DNA of 64,000 nucleotides from Oscillospiraceae bacterium (lineage in GTDB: Bacteria > Bacillota > Clostridia > Oscillospirales > Acutalibacteraceae), in the NCBI GenBank assembly GCA_029219165.1, contig JAQXSW010000013.1, forward strand, positions 1 through 64,000, given 5' to 3'. Positions within the stretch are counted from its first letter, which is position 1, and every line of letters starts with the position of its first letter. A model generated the notes under the pieces. The model did not search any database, was not told the DNA's origin, and worked only from the letters and a program-made list of their open reading frames with translations. The position numbers were made by a program, and so were the translations under genes. Shown here in pieces: positions 23,538 through 33,304 of this stretch.

Positions 23538-24490
23538 AAGTAAAATGTGAAAATTGGTATGATTCTATAATTTGTACCCTTGAAAATGACAATGGAATGA
23601 AGGTCTCTTCACTCAATTATGGTTGTATAATAAAAGAAATACTGGTACCTGATAGAAACGGTGTGTTTAAAAATGTTGTTTTAGGGTGTGAAACACTTGA
23701 ACAGTATAAGAGTGAGTCGGCGTATTTTGGTGCAGTTGTCGGCCGTGTAGCAGGAAGAATTAAGAACTCTGATTTTTCATTAAATGGTAAATACTATAAG
23801 CTTCCAAGTAATGATGGTAATAATCATCTTCACGGAAACGGAGAGTTTTCTCATGTGTTTTGGGACTTGGAAACCGGAAAAACAAATTCCGGTGTTTTTG
23901 TAAAGTATTCCTATGTAAGTCCGGATGGTTCAAACGGATATCCGGGAGAAGTATCTGTTTCTGTAACCTATTTGCTCAATAATGAAAATGAATTAAAAAT
24001 TTTCTATACTGCATCTTCGTCAAAAGATACAATTCTTAATTTGACAAACCATTCATATTTTAATTTGAGTGGGGATTTTGATACGGAAGTTTTGAGCGAT
24101 TCATTTTATTCTACAACAGAAAAATACGTTGACCTGGACAGCGCTCTAATTCCAACCGGAAATCTTATAAAAACGGCCGATACAAAGTTCGATTTTTCCC
24201 ATAAACATAGTATTTCGGAGGAATTTGACCATGCTCTTGTGTTTGACTGTAAAGGCAAACACCTTGCCACACTGTCAAATTCGGCTTCCGGCAGGGTAAT
24301 GACAATGACCACAGATTACCCATGCTACGTGCTTTATACAGGAAATTTCCTATCTAAGCCACACACCGGAGTGTGCCTTGAAGCGCAGTTTTTACCGGAT
24401 GCAATTCATAATGAGAATTTTGGAAAAATTGTGCTTTTAAAGAATGAGAAATATGAGAATTTTGTAAGTTATAAATTTGACATTGAATAG
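23534..24490 (+). CDS. galM: Aldose 1-epimerase (GalM-type)
   Basis: This 318-residue mutarotase interconverts alpha and beta anomers of sugars such as galactose. It has GRVAGRIKNSDFSLNGKYYKL, NHLHGNGEF, the catalytic His segment NLTNHSYFNLSG and the catalytic Glu region GVCLEAQFLPDA. The start ATG overlaps the YgjP-like stop codon. No Leloir genes lie nearby, so it may serve general sugar metabolism. Confidence 0.93.
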   Translation: MKVKCENWYDSIICTLENDNGMKVSSLNYGCIIKEILVPDRNGVFKNVVLGCETLEQYKSESAYFGAVVGRVAGRIKNSDFSLNGKYYKLPSNDGNNHLHGNGEFSHVFWDLETGKTNSGVFVKYSYVSPDGSNGYPGEVSVSVTYLLNNENELKIFYTASSSKDTILNLTNHSYFNLSGDFDTEVLSDSFYSTTEKYVDLDSALIPTGNLIKTADTKFDFSHKHSISEEFDHALVFDCKGKHLATLSNSASGRVMTMTTDYPCYVLYTGNFLSKPHTGVCLEAQFLPDAIHNENFGKIVLLKNEKYENFVSYKFDIE

Positions 24491-24532
24491 GATAATACAT
24501 TAAAATGTATTTATTGATATGGAGGAATAATT

Positions 24533-25492
24533 ATGTGTCTAAAATTCAAATTTAAATTCAAAAAAATCGACAGAAAAGATTTTACATTTAAATCAGTAGT
24601 TGGAGACTGTGACATTCATGCTGTAAGATGGGTGGCTGATAAAGAGCCAAAAGCTATATTCCAAATAACTCATGGCATGGCAGAACATATTGACAGATAT
24701 GTTCCATTTGCTGAATATCTTGCTGCAAATGGGTTTGTTGTATATGGTCATGACCATATTGGACACGGTGGATCAATTAATAAAAAATATTTCCCTGGAT
24801 TTTTTGGCTATGAAAATGAAGAGGGTCAAGTTTTTGTAGATGACTGTTATCAACTTACTGAAATAGCAAAAGAGGAGTATCCTGGACTCCCGGTAATTTT
24901 CTTTGGTCATTCAATGGGATCTCTTATTGCAAGAAAGTATGTTTCAATTTATGGAGACGGACTTGACGCTGCAATCTTCTGTGGAACAGTAGGTCCTAAT
25001 CCTGCAACTGATATTGCCATTGCTCTTTCTGCATTCCTTTCAAAAGGAAAGGGCGCAACAAGACCGGGCAAACTTTTAGATACATTGGCATTTGGAACAT
25101 TCAATTCAAAGACACAGAAGAGAACAAGTTTTGACTGGCTTTCAAATGTGAATTCTGTTGTAGATAAATATATTAAGGACCCACTTTGTGGATTTAAGTT
25201 CTCAAATCAAGGTTTCCATGACTTATTCACTCTTATGAAGTATGTTAATTCTAATGAGTGTCCAAAGAATATGCCAAAGGATTTACCAATCCTTCTTATT
25301 GCCGGTGAAATGGATCCTGCCGGTGACTATTCAAAGGGCGTAGACAAAGTTGCAAAAGCAATAGATAAAACTGTTTCAGACGTGACCCTTATCTTCTATG
25401 AAGATGCTCGTCATGAAATCCTTAACGAAGAGGATGCAGATACAGTCATGGAAAATGTTGTAGACTTTGTTAATGAAAAAGTATTTGGATAA
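24533..25492 (+). CDS. Alpha/beta hydrolase, monoacylglycerol lipase/lysophospholipase-like
   Basis: This 319-residue protein has the serine hydrolase elbow FFGHSMGS (Ser127). The oxyanion region is THGMAEH, the Asp lies in AGEMDPAG, and the His lies in YEDARHEILNE. These are hallmarks of the PF12146 (Hydrolase_4) monoglyceride-lipase group. There is no signal peptide, but a basic, Phe/Lys-rich N-terminus (KFKFKFKK) might associate with membranes. GGAGG precedes the ATG. The natural ester substrate is unknown. Confidence 0.9.
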   Translation: MCLKFKFKFKKIDRKDFTFKSVVGDCDIHAVRWVADKEPKAIFQITHGMAEHIDRYVPFAEYLAANGFVVYGHDHIGHGGSINKKYFPGFFGYENEEGQVFVDDCYQLTEIAKEEYPGLPVIFFGHSMGSLIARKYVSIYGDGLDAAIFCGTVGPNPATDIAIALSAFLSKGKGATRPGKLLDTLAFGTFNSKTQKRTSFDWLSNVNSVVDKYIKDPLCGFKFSNQGFHDLFTLMKYVNSNECPKNMPKDLPILLIAGEMDPAGDYSKGVDKVAKAIDKTVSDVTLIFYEDARHEILNEEDADTVMENVVDFVNEKVFG

Positions 25493-25501
25493 TTAAATAG
25501 G

Positions 25502-25537
25502 AAAAGCACCTACTTACGTAAAAGTAGGTGCTTTTTT
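25502..25537. terminator. Bidirectional terminator
   Basis: The 14-bp stem AAAAGCACCTACTT with its complement ends in T runs on both strands. It serves the hydrolase gene and the minus-strand glycolytic operon. Confidence 0.9.
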
Positions 25538-25542
25538 AGTTA

Positions 25543-26394
25543 TTACCAGTCTGAATCCCAATCGGATCCGCCTGAGTCCCAACTGGAGCCTGAGTCCCAG
25601 TCATAATCGGAATCCCAATCAGAGTCCCAATCAGAGCCAGAGTCCCAGTCAGAGTCTGAACTTGAATTCCAGTCATCATCATAATATTCACTGTCGGTAA
25701 AATCAGAAACGTCATAGTCACTGTCATAATTGCCGGATGAATAATAGTCATCAAAGTTTTCATTTAATTCGTCAGATATGTTGTATGCAGGGAACCAACC
25801 ATCTGTTCCGTATTCATACCATGTGTCATTGTAACTGTAGTATGTTTTTCCACCATAGTTATAATATCCGTTTGATATTTTATTTGAGTTTAATATTCCA
25901 ACGACAATTGAAATGGTAAAGCTAATTACAAAAATAGCGCAAAATATTGCTATTGTAATGCCTATTGTTGTAAGGGTTTTATTTTTATTAGTATTGTTTT
26001 TTGAAAAAGTACTTTTTTTATTTTGATATTCTTTTTGATTTGCAATTTCTGATTTTAACTTTTGGTATATTTCATTTACGGCATACTCCTCATCTGTTCC
26101 TTCATAACGGACAGCGCGGGAGCCGTCAGCTTTATTTTTATATACTACAAAGTTACCGGAATCTTCATCTTTGTAAATACCAAAAGCTTTTGGCTCTTTA
26201 TAGTTTTCCCCAATGAAAAATCGCATGTCTTTGAGCGGGAGTTTTTTCTCTTCACAAAAATCTTTAAGCTCTTCAATGGTTTTTGGAATTCCATTTGCAG
26301 AACGCTTTTGTTTATGATTAACTGCACCGCAGTTCGGACAGCGATCAACAGCTTCATCTATGTACTGTTCACAGTATTCGCACTTAATCTTCAT
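25543..26394 (-). CDS. Zinc-ribbon membrane protein with Trp/Asp/Ser repeat tail
   Basis: I do not recognise this 283-residue protein as a named family. It has an N-terminal zinc ribbon (CEYC ... CPNC), then a mixed soluble region and one membrane helix (about residues 140-168). A short Tyr/Gly-rich segment follows. About 65 final residues are built almost only of Asp, Ser, Trp, Gly and Tyr in WDSD/WDSG-like repeats. The ribbon side is probably cytoplasmic and the tail outside. The ATG at 26394 suits the GGGGA ribosome site better than the one at 26400. It is the last gene of the degV-pgk-tpiA-gpmI-rlmA operon, seven or more bases after rlmA. Confidence 0.8.
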   Translation of the reverse strand: MKIKCEYCEQYIDEAVDRCPNCGAVNHKQKRSANGIPKTIEELKDFCEEKKLPLKDMRFFIGENYKEPKAFGIYKDEDSGNFVVYKNKADGSRAVRYEGTDEEYAVNEIYQKLKSEIANQKEYQNKKSTFSKNNTNKNKTLTTIGITIAIFCAIFVISFTISIVVGILNSNKISNGYYNYGGKTYYSYNDTWYEYGTDGWFPAYNISDELNENFDDYYSSGNYDSDYDVSDFTDSEYYDDDWNSSSDSDWDSGSDWDSDWDSDYDWDSGSSWDSGGSDWDSDW

Positions 26395-26407
26395 ATTCAT
26401 TCCCCAA

Positions 26408-27214
26408 TTATTTAGTTTTTCTGTATTCTAAAATAACAAAGTCTACCGTTAATTTTAAAGTATCAACTTTTAAAAGTCTAGATTTGTTCTCTTCACTGGT
26501 TCTGTAGAAGTAAGGAGTCATAGAGAAAAGTTCGTATAGGTCATTGCGGTCTATGTCAACTACCTCAGTAATAGAAGTTTTTGAAACAAGGTGTAAATGA
26601 GAACCGTCAATAATTGGGGCTTCTTCGTCATTCATATACGGTGTGTCGTAAAGGATTTTCTTCATTTCATAAAGGTGCATTTTTCCCGGGATAACTGAGT
26701 ATAAAACGCCGTCATCCTTCAACACACGGGAAAATTCGCCTTCGTTGAATGGTGCAAAAAGGTGAATGGCGGTATCTATACTGTTATCTAAAATTGGAAT
26801 AGAGGAGAGATTAGCAACGAAGAAATGATGCTTTCCAATAAGTTCATTTCTGTATCTTTTTGAAGCCATTCTAATCATTTCACGGCTTATGTCAAAGCCG
26901 TAGAATTCACCGTCATATTTGTCGTAGTAACCTTCTCCACAGCATATGTCTAATACTGTTCCAAAAAGGCGTTCGCCTATGGCATTTTTTAAACAGGAAT
27001 AATATCCCTTTTCCAAAAATGCATGTCTTGAAAGGGCAGACTCCTTGCTGTCACCAGTTTTGTCACCACTTTTGTTTCCAAGAAGCAAGTTGACATAGCC
27101 CTCTTTTGCAATGTCGAATGAGTGATTATTACAACAGGAAAAAGCGCGGGTGTTTTGGCCCGCGCTAAGTTTTTCTTTACATACCGGACAAATGAAAAGT
27201 GAATTAGTCAACAA
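26408..27214 (-). CDS. rlmA: 23S rRNA (guanine-N1)-methyltransferase RlmA-like
   Basis: This 268-residue protein has the RlmA(I/II) zinc finger (CPVCKEKL ... CCNNHSFDIAKEGYVNLLL). A SAM-binding Rossmann domain follows with DICCGEGYY. Members methylate G745 or G748 of 23S rRNA; the Gram-positive type (TlrB/RlmA-II) targets G748. Which position applies here is not decidable. The start is TTG, 11 bases inside the end of gpmI, with GGGGAG upstream, so translation is coupled. Confidence 0.9.
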   Translation of the reverse strand: MLTNSLFICPVCKEKLSAGQNTRAFSCCNNHSFDIAKEGYVNLLLGNKSGDKTGDSKESALSRHAFLEKGYYSCLKNAIGERLFGTVLDICCGEGYYDKYDGEFYGFDISREMIRMASKRYRNELIGKHHFFVANLSSIPILDNSIDTAIHLFAPFNEGEFSRVLKDDGVLYSVIPGKMHLYEMKKILYDTPYMNDEEAPIIDGSHLHLVSKTSITEVVDIDRNDLYELFSMTPYFYRTSEENKSRLLKVDTLKLTVDFVILEYRKTK

Positions 27215-28739
27215 TTAAAGACTCCCCTGTCATTTCCGAAGGCTGTGACATGCCTAAAACTTTAAGTATTGTTGGAGAAATATCACAAAGTCTGCCACCT
27301 TCACGAAGTTTAACATCTCCAAGTCCAATTACCACGAATGGAACAGGATTTGTTGTATGAGCAGTAAATGCTGAGCCGTCTGGCTCGTACATTTTGTCAG
27401 CATTTCCATGGTCAGCTGTAAGGAGGATAACGCCATCCATTTGTTCAACAGCATTACGGAGTCTGCCAAGGCTTTCATCAATTGTTTCAACAGCTTTCAC
27501 TGCAGCCTCAAATATGCCTGTGTGGCCGACCATATCACAGTTTGCAAAATTTACAATTATTACATCGTATTTGTTTGAAAGGATTGCTTCAACAAGTTTA
27601 TCTGTAACTTCCGGTGCACTCATTTCAGGCTGAAGATCATAAGTTGAAACTTTAGGGGAAGGGACAAGAATTCTGTCCTCACCCTTATTTACCGTTTCAA
27701 CGCCACCGTTGAAGAAGAATGTTACATGAGCATACTTTTCAGTTTCAGCAATACGAAGTTGAGTTAAATCATTCTTTGCAAGATATTCACCTAATGTGTT
27801 TGTAAGAGACTGTGGTTTAAATGCAACATCAACATTTGGCATTGTTGCATCATATTGAGTCATACAAACATAGTGGACAGGGAAGTATGTATGAGGGAAA
27901 GAGTCAAGGGAACTATCCACAAAGCATCTTGTAATTTCTCTTGCTCTGTCAGGTCTGAAGTTGAAGAAGATGACTGAATCATTTTCTTCAATTCGTCCCT
28001 CATCCATGAGAACTGTCGGAAGAACAAATTCATCTGTAAGGTTTTTGCCATCTTCATCAATTGTTTCGTATGACCTCTTCACTGCATCAACTGCATTTGA
28101 AGCCTTAATTCCTTCGCCTTTAACAAGTGCATTATATGCTTTTGAAACGCGTTCCCATCGATTGTCTCTGTCCATTGCATAGAATCTTCCGGTAATGGTG
28201 GCAAGTTTTCCTACACCAATTTCTTTCATTTTGTCTTCGAGTTTTTCTATGTATTCAAAACCAGAAGTAGGAGGAACGTCGCGTCCGTCAAGAATGCCGT
28301 GTACGTAAACCTTTGAAAGACCGTTTTTCTTTGCAAGTTCTAAAAGTGCAAAGAGATGTTCAATGTGGCTATGAACTCCACCATCTGATAAAAGTCCCAT
28401 AAAATGAAGTGATGAGTTGTTCTTTCTACAATTTTCAATTGCTTTTAAAAGTGCCTCGTTTTCAAAGAAATCACCATCGGCTATGGACTTTGAGATTCTG
28501 GTAAGTTCTTGGTAGACTATTCTACCGGCACCAATATTTGTGTGGCCGACTTCAGAATTTCCCATCTGTCCATCTGGGAGTCCAACGTCAAGGCCGGAAG
28601 CGCCGATTATTGTGTGTGGACACTCGGCAAAGGCTTTGTCAATATTCGGCGTATTTGCTGATATGACAGCGTTTCCTAGAGTTTCATCCGGTGCCCAACC
28701 GAAACCATCAAATATACATAAAACTACCGGTTTTTTCAT
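27204..28739 (-). CDS. gpmI: 2,3-bisphosphoglycerate-independent phosphoglycerate mutase
   Basis: GpmI interconverts 3- and 2-phosphoglycerate using Mn2+. The 511-residue length is normal. The alkaline-phosphatase fold motifs are present: VLCIFDGFG at the start, the catalytic Ser62 in GQMGNSEVGHTN, and TADHGNADKM near the end. It follows tpiA by 11 bases in the glycolytic operon. Confidence 0.97.
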   Translation of the reverse strand: MKKPVVLCIFDGFGWAPDETLGNAVISANTPNIDKAFAECPHTIIGASGLDVGLPDGQMGNSEVGHTNIGAGRIVYQELTRISKSIADGDFFENEALLKAIENCRKNNSSLHFMGLLSDGGVHSHIEHLFALLELAKKNGLSKVYVHGILDGRDVPPTSGFEYIEKLEDKMKEIGVGKLATITGRFYAMDRDNRWERVSKAYNALVKGEGIKASNAVDAVKRSYETIDEDGKNLTDEFVLPTVLMDEGRIEENDSVIFFNFRPDRAREITRCFVDSSLDSFPHTYFPVHYVCMTQYDATMPNVDVAFKPQSLTNTLGEYLAKNDLTQLRIAETEKYAHVTFFFNGGVETVNKGEDRILVPSPKVSTYDLQPEMSAPEVTDKLVEAILSNKYDVIIVNFANCDMVGHTGIFEAAVKAVETIDESLGRLRNAVEQMDGVILLTADHGNADKMYEPDGSAFTAHTTNPVPFVVIGLGDVKLREGGRLCDISPTILKVLGMSQPSEMTGESLIVD

Positions 28740-28750
28740 GTTTTCACCTT

Positions 28751-29518
28751 TTAAATACTTGCAGCTGCAACAATTTTAGAAAAGTCAGCACTTTTAAGTG
28801 AAGCGCCGCCAATAAGTCCACCGTCAATATCATCCTGAGCTAAAAGCTCAGCAGCGTTACCGGCGTTCATTGAACCACCATACTGAATAACGAATGCATT
28901 TGCAGCTTCAACACTATAGAGCTCAGCAATGAGGCCGCGAATGTAGTTGTTAACTTCGTTTGCCTGTTCTGCTGTTGCTGTTTTACCGGTGCCAATTGCC
29001 CATACCGGCTCATAAGCAATGATTACATTTTTAAGTTCCTCTTCTGAAACTCCGGCAAGAGCAATTTTAGTTTGAGTTGAAATTGTTTCAAAAGTAATGT
29101 TCTTCTCACGTTGTTCAAGTGTTTCTCCAACACAGAGAATTACATTAAGACCGGCATTAAGAGCTGCTCTAACACGAAGGGCAACAGTGTCATCAGTTTC
29201 ACCGAAGTATTGTCTTCTTTCAGAATGACCAATTATTACGTATTCAATGCCAAGAGCCTTAAGCATAGTAGCTGATATTTCACCTGTGAAAGCGCCGCTT
29301 TCAGCCCAGTGTACATTTTCTGCACCAATTTTAATGTTTGAACCTTTTGCGGCATCTATAGCATACTGAAGGTCAACAAATGGTACGCAGAGAAGGACAT
29401 CACAATCCGCATCTTTTACAAGAGGCTTCATTTCATTAATAAGTTCAGCAGCCTCAATTGGAGTCTTATTCATTTTCCAGTTACCGGCAATAACGGCACG
29501 TCTAAGTTCCTTATTCAT
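28751..29518 (-). CDS. tpiA: Triosephosphate isomerase
   Basis: TpiA interconverts dihydroxyacetone phosphate and glyceraldehyde 3-phosphate. The 255-residue protein has the N-terminal NWKMNKT, the catalytic His in IIGHSERRQ, the catalytic Glu in AYEPVWAIGTGK, and the phosphate loop YGGSMN. It lies 24 bases after pgk. Confidence 0.98.
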   Translation of the reverse strand: MNKELRRAVIAGNWKMNKTPIEAAELINEMKPLVKDADCDVLLCVPFVDLQYAIDAAKGSNIKIGAENVHWAESGAFTGEISATMLKALGIEYVIIGHSERRQYFGETDDTVALRVRAALNAGLNVILCVGETLEQREKNITFETISTQTKIALAGVSEEELKNVIIAYEPVWAIGTGKTATAEQANEVNNYIRGLIAELYSVEAANAFVIQYGGSMNAGNAAELLAQDDIDGGLIGGASLKSADFSKIVAAASI

Positions 29519-29542
29519 TTTACATATCCTCTATTCAAAAAA

Positions 29543-30751
29543 TTATTTGTTACTCATTGCAGCAATGCCGGGAAGTTCTTTTCCTTCAAGGAATTCAAGA
29601 GAAGCACCGCCACCTGTTGAAATGTGAGTCATTTTGTCACCAAAACCAAGTTGGTTTACAGCAGCTGCTGAGTCGCCTCCGCCAATAACGGTTACAGCAT
29701 CTGTTTCAGCCATTGCCTTTGCAACTGCAAATGTACCCTTTGCAAGAGTTGGGTTTTCAAATACACCCATAGGTCCATTCCATACAACTGTTTTTGCATT
29801 TATAACTTCATTTGCAAACATTTCAGCTGTCTTTGGACCAATGTCAAGACTCTGCATATCATCAGGTATTTTATCGGCATCTACTACAGATATTTCAATT
29901 TCTGCATCTATTGGATCCGGGAAAGATTTTGCAATAGCACAGTCAATAGGTAGAAGAATTTTAACATCTTTTTCCTCTGCCTTTTTCATCATATCTTTGC
30001 AGTATTCAATTTTTGTTTCGTCAAGGAGCGATTTACCAACACTATAACCTTTAGCTGCAAGGAATGTGTATGCCATACCTCCACCAATAATAAGTGTGTC
30101 TGCTTTGGAAAGAAGATTTTCAATAACGTTTAACTTGTCGGCAACTTTTGCACCACCAAGAATTGTTACGAAAGGTCTCTGTGGATTTTCAACTGCTTCT
30201 CCAAGATATTTAAGTTCCTTTTCAATTAGGTAACCGGAAACAGCTTCAGAAACATAGTCCACAACACCAACTGTAGAACAGTGAGCTCTGTGTGCTGTAC
30301 CAAATGCATCATTTACAAAAATATCTGCAAGGGATCCAAGTTCTTTTGAGAATGTTTCAACATTCTTTGTTTCTTCGACTCTATATCTTGTATTTTCAAG
30401 AAGAACTATGTCGCCGTCTTTCATATTATCAACGGCAGCTTTAGCGTTTTCGCCTACTACGTTTTCGTCAGCGGCAAAAACTACCTCTTTGCCAAGAAGC
30501 TCTGAAAGACGAACTGCTACCGGCTTCAAAGAGAGTTCCGGCTTTGGTTCGCCTTTTGGCTTACCAAGATGAGAACAGAGAATGACTTTTCCGCCATCAG
30601 CTACAAGTTTCTTTATTGTTGGGAGGGCAGCCACAAGACGATTTTCGTCTGTGATTTTTCCTTCCTTAAGTGGAACGTTGAAGTCGCAACGAACAAGAAC
30701 TTTTTTGCCCTTTACATTAATATCATCAACTGTCTTTTTGTTAAGAGTCAT
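29543..30751 (-). CDS. pgk: Phosphoglycerate kinase
   Basis: Pgk transfers the acyl phosphate of 1,3-bisphosphoglycerate to ADP. The 402-residue protein has [20 protein letters not shown], the hinge region and the C-terminal GGGDSAAAV. The ATG at 30751 is preferred over an upstream TTG because AAAGG lies at a normal distance. It follows degV by about 30 bases. No gap gene is present in this operon. Confidence 0.98.
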   Translation of the reverse strand: MTLNKKTVDDINVKGKKVLVRCDFNVPLKEGKITDENRLVAALPTIKKLVADGGKVILCSHLGKPKGEPKPELSLKPVAVRLSELLGKEVVFAADENVVGENAKAAVDNMKDGDIVLLENTRYRVEETKNVETFSKELGSLADIFVNDAFGTAHRAHCSTVGVVDYVSEAVSGYLIEKELKYLGEAVENPQRPFVTILGGAKVADKLNVIENLLSKADTLIIGGGMAYTFLAAKGYSVGKSLLDETKIEYCKDMMKKAEEKDVKILLPIDCAIAKSFPDPIDAEIEISVVDADKIPDDMQSLDIGPKTAEMFANEVINAKTVVWNGPMGVFENPTLAKGTFAVAKAMAETDAVTVIGGGDSAAAVNQLGFGDKMTHISTGGGASLEFLEGKELPGIAAMSNK

Positions 30752-30784
30752 TTTTATCAACCTTTCGTTAATTCTAATGTAAGT

Positions 30785-31651
30785 TTATTCTGCGTCTTTA
30801 TAACAAAGCGCAATTGCAGCTTTACTTGCTCCATAAGATGATATGGCACCAAGTTTGTAAAGTGCAACAGGAGGATATCCAAGTTCTTCTTCAAGAAGAA
30901 TTGAAAGCGCTCTGGCTTCCTTTACTCTACTGGCATATCCAATTGCATAGTCCGGCTTTTTTTCTCTGAGAACTTCAACGCAATATGCATAGTATTGGTC
31001 AAATGCTGAGTGATCTCCCTTTATAATTGGAAGTTCGCTAGCTCCACTTGTTGTAACACTGAGTGTTGGGAATGGATGATAGTTTTTAAGAGTGAGCCAT
31101 TTGTGCCAAGGCTTTGAAAAATCGTTTATTGACTTTGGAACATAAAAAGCATCTACTATCATTTTCATTTCATCTTTTGTCTTTTCAATGTATTCAACTA
31201 AGGAATTGAAGTCCTCGCCTTCATCAGCCTTTTTAGCAGCTTCAATGACTAGGAGACCGGCTGTCATGGAATAGTTTTGAGTAGCAATTACATTGATTTT
31301 TAAGTCGGATGTTGGATTTTGCTCTGCAAAAAGCGTTGCTGCCTCTTTTGCAGAGTTGTACATTGGGAATTCAGTGCTTCCGGCACATATAACAATGACT
31401 CCGTCAAAACCGCATGTTGCAGCATTTTTGTACCTGTCAAGATATACTGCAGCTGGAATTGAGAAGTTCTTTACTGTTCCGGATTCTGCCGGTAAGATTT
31501 CATAGAAATTTTCATGTGCAAAATCTATTCCCTCACTGAAGTGTTTTCCATTGATAAGAAAATCTGTTGCAAGAATTTCAACATCGTATTTGTCAACCAT
31601 TTCAACAGGGATGTCTGAACATGTGTCTGTAATAATCATTGTCTTACTCAT
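30785..31651 (-). CDS. DegV family fatty-acid-binding protein
   Basis: This 288-residue DegV protein begins with IITDTCSDIPVEMVDKYDVEI, the standard family opening, and has the two-domain length. DegV proteins bind fatty acids, and some (FakB) present them to the kinase FakA for phospholipid synthesis. No fakA is visible here. It is the first gene of the operon containing pgk, tpiA and gpmI. Confidence 0.88.
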   Translation of the reverse strand: MSKTMIITDTCSDIPVEMVDKYDVEILATDFLINGKHFSEGIDFAHENFYEILPAESGTVKNFSIPAAVYLDRYKNAATCGFDGVIVICAGSTEFPMYNSAKEAATLFAEQNPTSDLKINVIATQNYSMTAGLLVIEAAKKADEGEDFNSLVEYIEKTKDEMKMIVDAFYVPKSINDFSKPWHKWLTLKNYHPFPTLSVTTSGASELPIIKGDHSAFDQYYAYCVEVLREKKPDYAIGYASRVKEARALSILLEEELGYPPVALYKLGAISSYGASKAAIALCYKDAE

Positions 31652-31677
31652 AATTAACCTCCTAATTACGCGAATAC

Positions 31678-31706
31678 ATTATAATACTTTTATTTTATAT
31701 TGTCAA
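31678..31706 (-). promoter_or_regulatory. Promoter of the degV-pgk-tpiA-gpmI operon
   Basis: On the minus strand TTGACA (31706-31701) and TATAAT (31683-31678) are separated by 17 bp, a near-perfect consensus. This fits the high expression expected for glycolytic genes. Confidence 0.9.
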
Positions 31707-31747
31707 AAATTTAACAAAAAAATTTTTGTTAAAGAAAAAATTTAAAT

Positions 31748-32266
31748 TCAACTATTGTTGTTTGCATTTGTCCACTTGTACTTGGTAAGTTCTCCACTAC
31801 ATTTTAGTGTAGGGTAGTCCCATTGTCTTAGTACCTCATATACTGCAATTGCAGCTGAATTTGAAAGGTTTAGACTTCTGCATTCATCTATCATTGGAAT
31901 GCGAACACATTTTTGGGGATTTTCAAAGAGCAGTTTTTCCGGAAGTCCGGCTGTTTCTTTGCCAAAAAACAGAAACGAGTTGTCCGGATAGGAAACGTCT
32001 GAATGTTTCTGTTGTGCCTTTGTTGAAAAGAAGAAATAGTTTCCGTTTGGATTTTTCTCAAAAAAGTCAGAAAGCCCATCATAATAGGAAATATTGAGTA
32101 AATGCCAATAGTCAAGGCCGGACCTTTTTAGGTGCTTATCAGTGACTGTAAAGCCCATTGGCTTTACAATGTGCAAACTTACGCCTGTGCAAGCACATGT
32201 ACGTGCTATATTTCCTGTATTTTGGGGAATTTCCGGTTCAACTAACACAATGTTTAATGTTGCCAA
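31748..32266 (-). CDS. trmL: tRNA (cytidine/uridine-34 2'-O)-methyltransferase TrmL
   Basis: This 172-residue SPOUT methyltransferase modifies the wobble ribose in tRNA-Leu. The motifs are LVEPEIPQNTGNIARTC at the N-terminus, FLFFGKETAGLP, and the knot motif IPMIDECRSLNLSNSAAI. The length is that of the minimal TrmL family. It appears to be a single-gene unit. Confidence 0.93.
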   Translation of the reverse strand: MATLNIVLVEPEIPQNTGNIARTCACTGVSLHIVKPMGFTVTDKHLKRSGLDYWHLLNISYYDGLSDFFEKNPNGNYFFFSTKAQQKHSDVSYPDNSFLFFGKETAGLPEKLLFENPQKCVRIPMIDECRSLNLSNSAAIAVYEVLRQWDYPTLKCSGELTKYKWTNANNNS

Positions 32267-32310
32267 AGTAAAAATACCTCCATGGCTGAATAATGCAAAT
32301 ATACATTATT

Positions 32311-32339
32311 AGAATATCATAATAACGCATATTCTTCAA
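32311..32339 (-). promoter_or_regulatory. Promoter of trmL
   Basis: On the minus strand TTGAAG (32339-32334) and TATTCT (32316-32311) are separated by 17 bp. Confidence 0.6.
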
Positions 32340-32374
32340 CGAAAAGGGACAAACTATTTTTGGAGGTTTAAACC

Positions 32375-33244
32375 ATGAAAATTAAATTTATTCTGTCCCT
32401 TTTAGGAATTCTTATTCTTTTAACAGCTTGTTCAAATAAAACAACAGATAATAACGAGGTAATAGTAACTACTGAAAAGGCCGGCGACCCAAGAGATGAA
32501 ATAATGATAGAGACTCCTGACCCGCTAAACAGTGCAGGGCTTTCAACTGAAAAAATTGAATATGGGTTTGGTGTTGCAAAAGATGAAAAGCCTAATGAAT
32601 TGTCTATAAATAATCAAAAGTTGTTTGATAAATATTCGGCCTTTTGTTTAGATATGAAATCAAAGGATAAAGTCCTTTATTTAACCTTTGATTGTGGCTA
32701 TGAAAATGGATATACCGCACCAATATTGGATATATTAAAGGATAAAAAGGTCAACGCAACATTTTTTGTAACTCTTGACTATTTGAAGAGTGAAGAGGGA
32801 GAAAAGATGGCTACACGTATGATAAAAGAGGGGCATAATTTGGGGAATCATTCGTCAAAGCATCCGTCTTTCCCATCAATATCCCGTTCTGAAATGACAA
32901 ATGAAATTGAAACCTGTGAAAATTATATGAGAACCAAATTTGGCTACTCCTCAGATTATTTCAGATTCCCTGCAGGAGAATATTCAATCTGTGCACTTGA
33001 CCTTGTGAACAAAATAGGATTTAAATCAGTTTTTTGGTCTATTGCTTATCTTGACTATGATACAAATAATCAGCCAAGCAGTGAAAAGGCTATGAAAACT
33101 CTGACAAGTAGGCTGCATCCAGGAGCTATTATTCTTCTGCATTCTGTGTCATCTACAAATGCCGATATATTAGATGATTTTATAGATGAAGCAAGAGCTA
33201 AGGGGTATACATTTAAGTCCCTTGACGAGTTCCCGGTAAAATAA
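32375..33244 (+). CDS. PdaA-like polysaccharide deacetylase lipoprotein
   Basis: This 289-residue protein has a lipoprotein signal (lipobox LTAC, Cys near residue 19) and a NodB-type deacetylase domain. Motifs are YLTFDCGYENGYT, NHSSKHPS with the zinc histidines, and the late HPGAIILLHSVS. The TFD-x-GYENG form is that of PdaA, which makes muramic delta-lactam for spore cortex peptidoglycan. Here Cys replaces the second Asp/Asn of the usual motif. GGAGG precedes the ATG. Confidence 0.88.
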   Translation: MKIKFILSLLGILILLTACSNKTTDNNEVIVTTEKAGDPRDEIMIETPDPLNSAGLSTEKIEYGFGVAKDEKPNELSINNQKLFDKYSAFCLDMKSKDKVLYLTFDCGYENGYTAPILDILKDKKVNATFFVTLDYLKSEEGEKMATRMIKEGHNLGNHSSKHPSFPSISRSEMTNEIETCENYMRTKFGYSSDYFRFPAGEYSICALDLVNKIGFKSVFWSIAYLDYDTNNQPSSEKAMKTLTSRLHPGAIILLHSVSSTNADILDDFIDEARAKGYTFKSLDEFPVK

Positions 33245-33255
33245 ATATCTAATAA

Positions 33256-33304
33256 AAAAAGATTATCCAAAGTGATTTTTTTCAAACTTGGATAATCTTT
33301 TTCT
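33256..33304. terminator. Bidirectional terminator
   Basis: The stem AAAGATTATCCAA (33258-33270) pairs with 33288-33300 and has T-rich flanks. It serves the deacetylase gene and the potassium operon. Confidence 0.85.
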
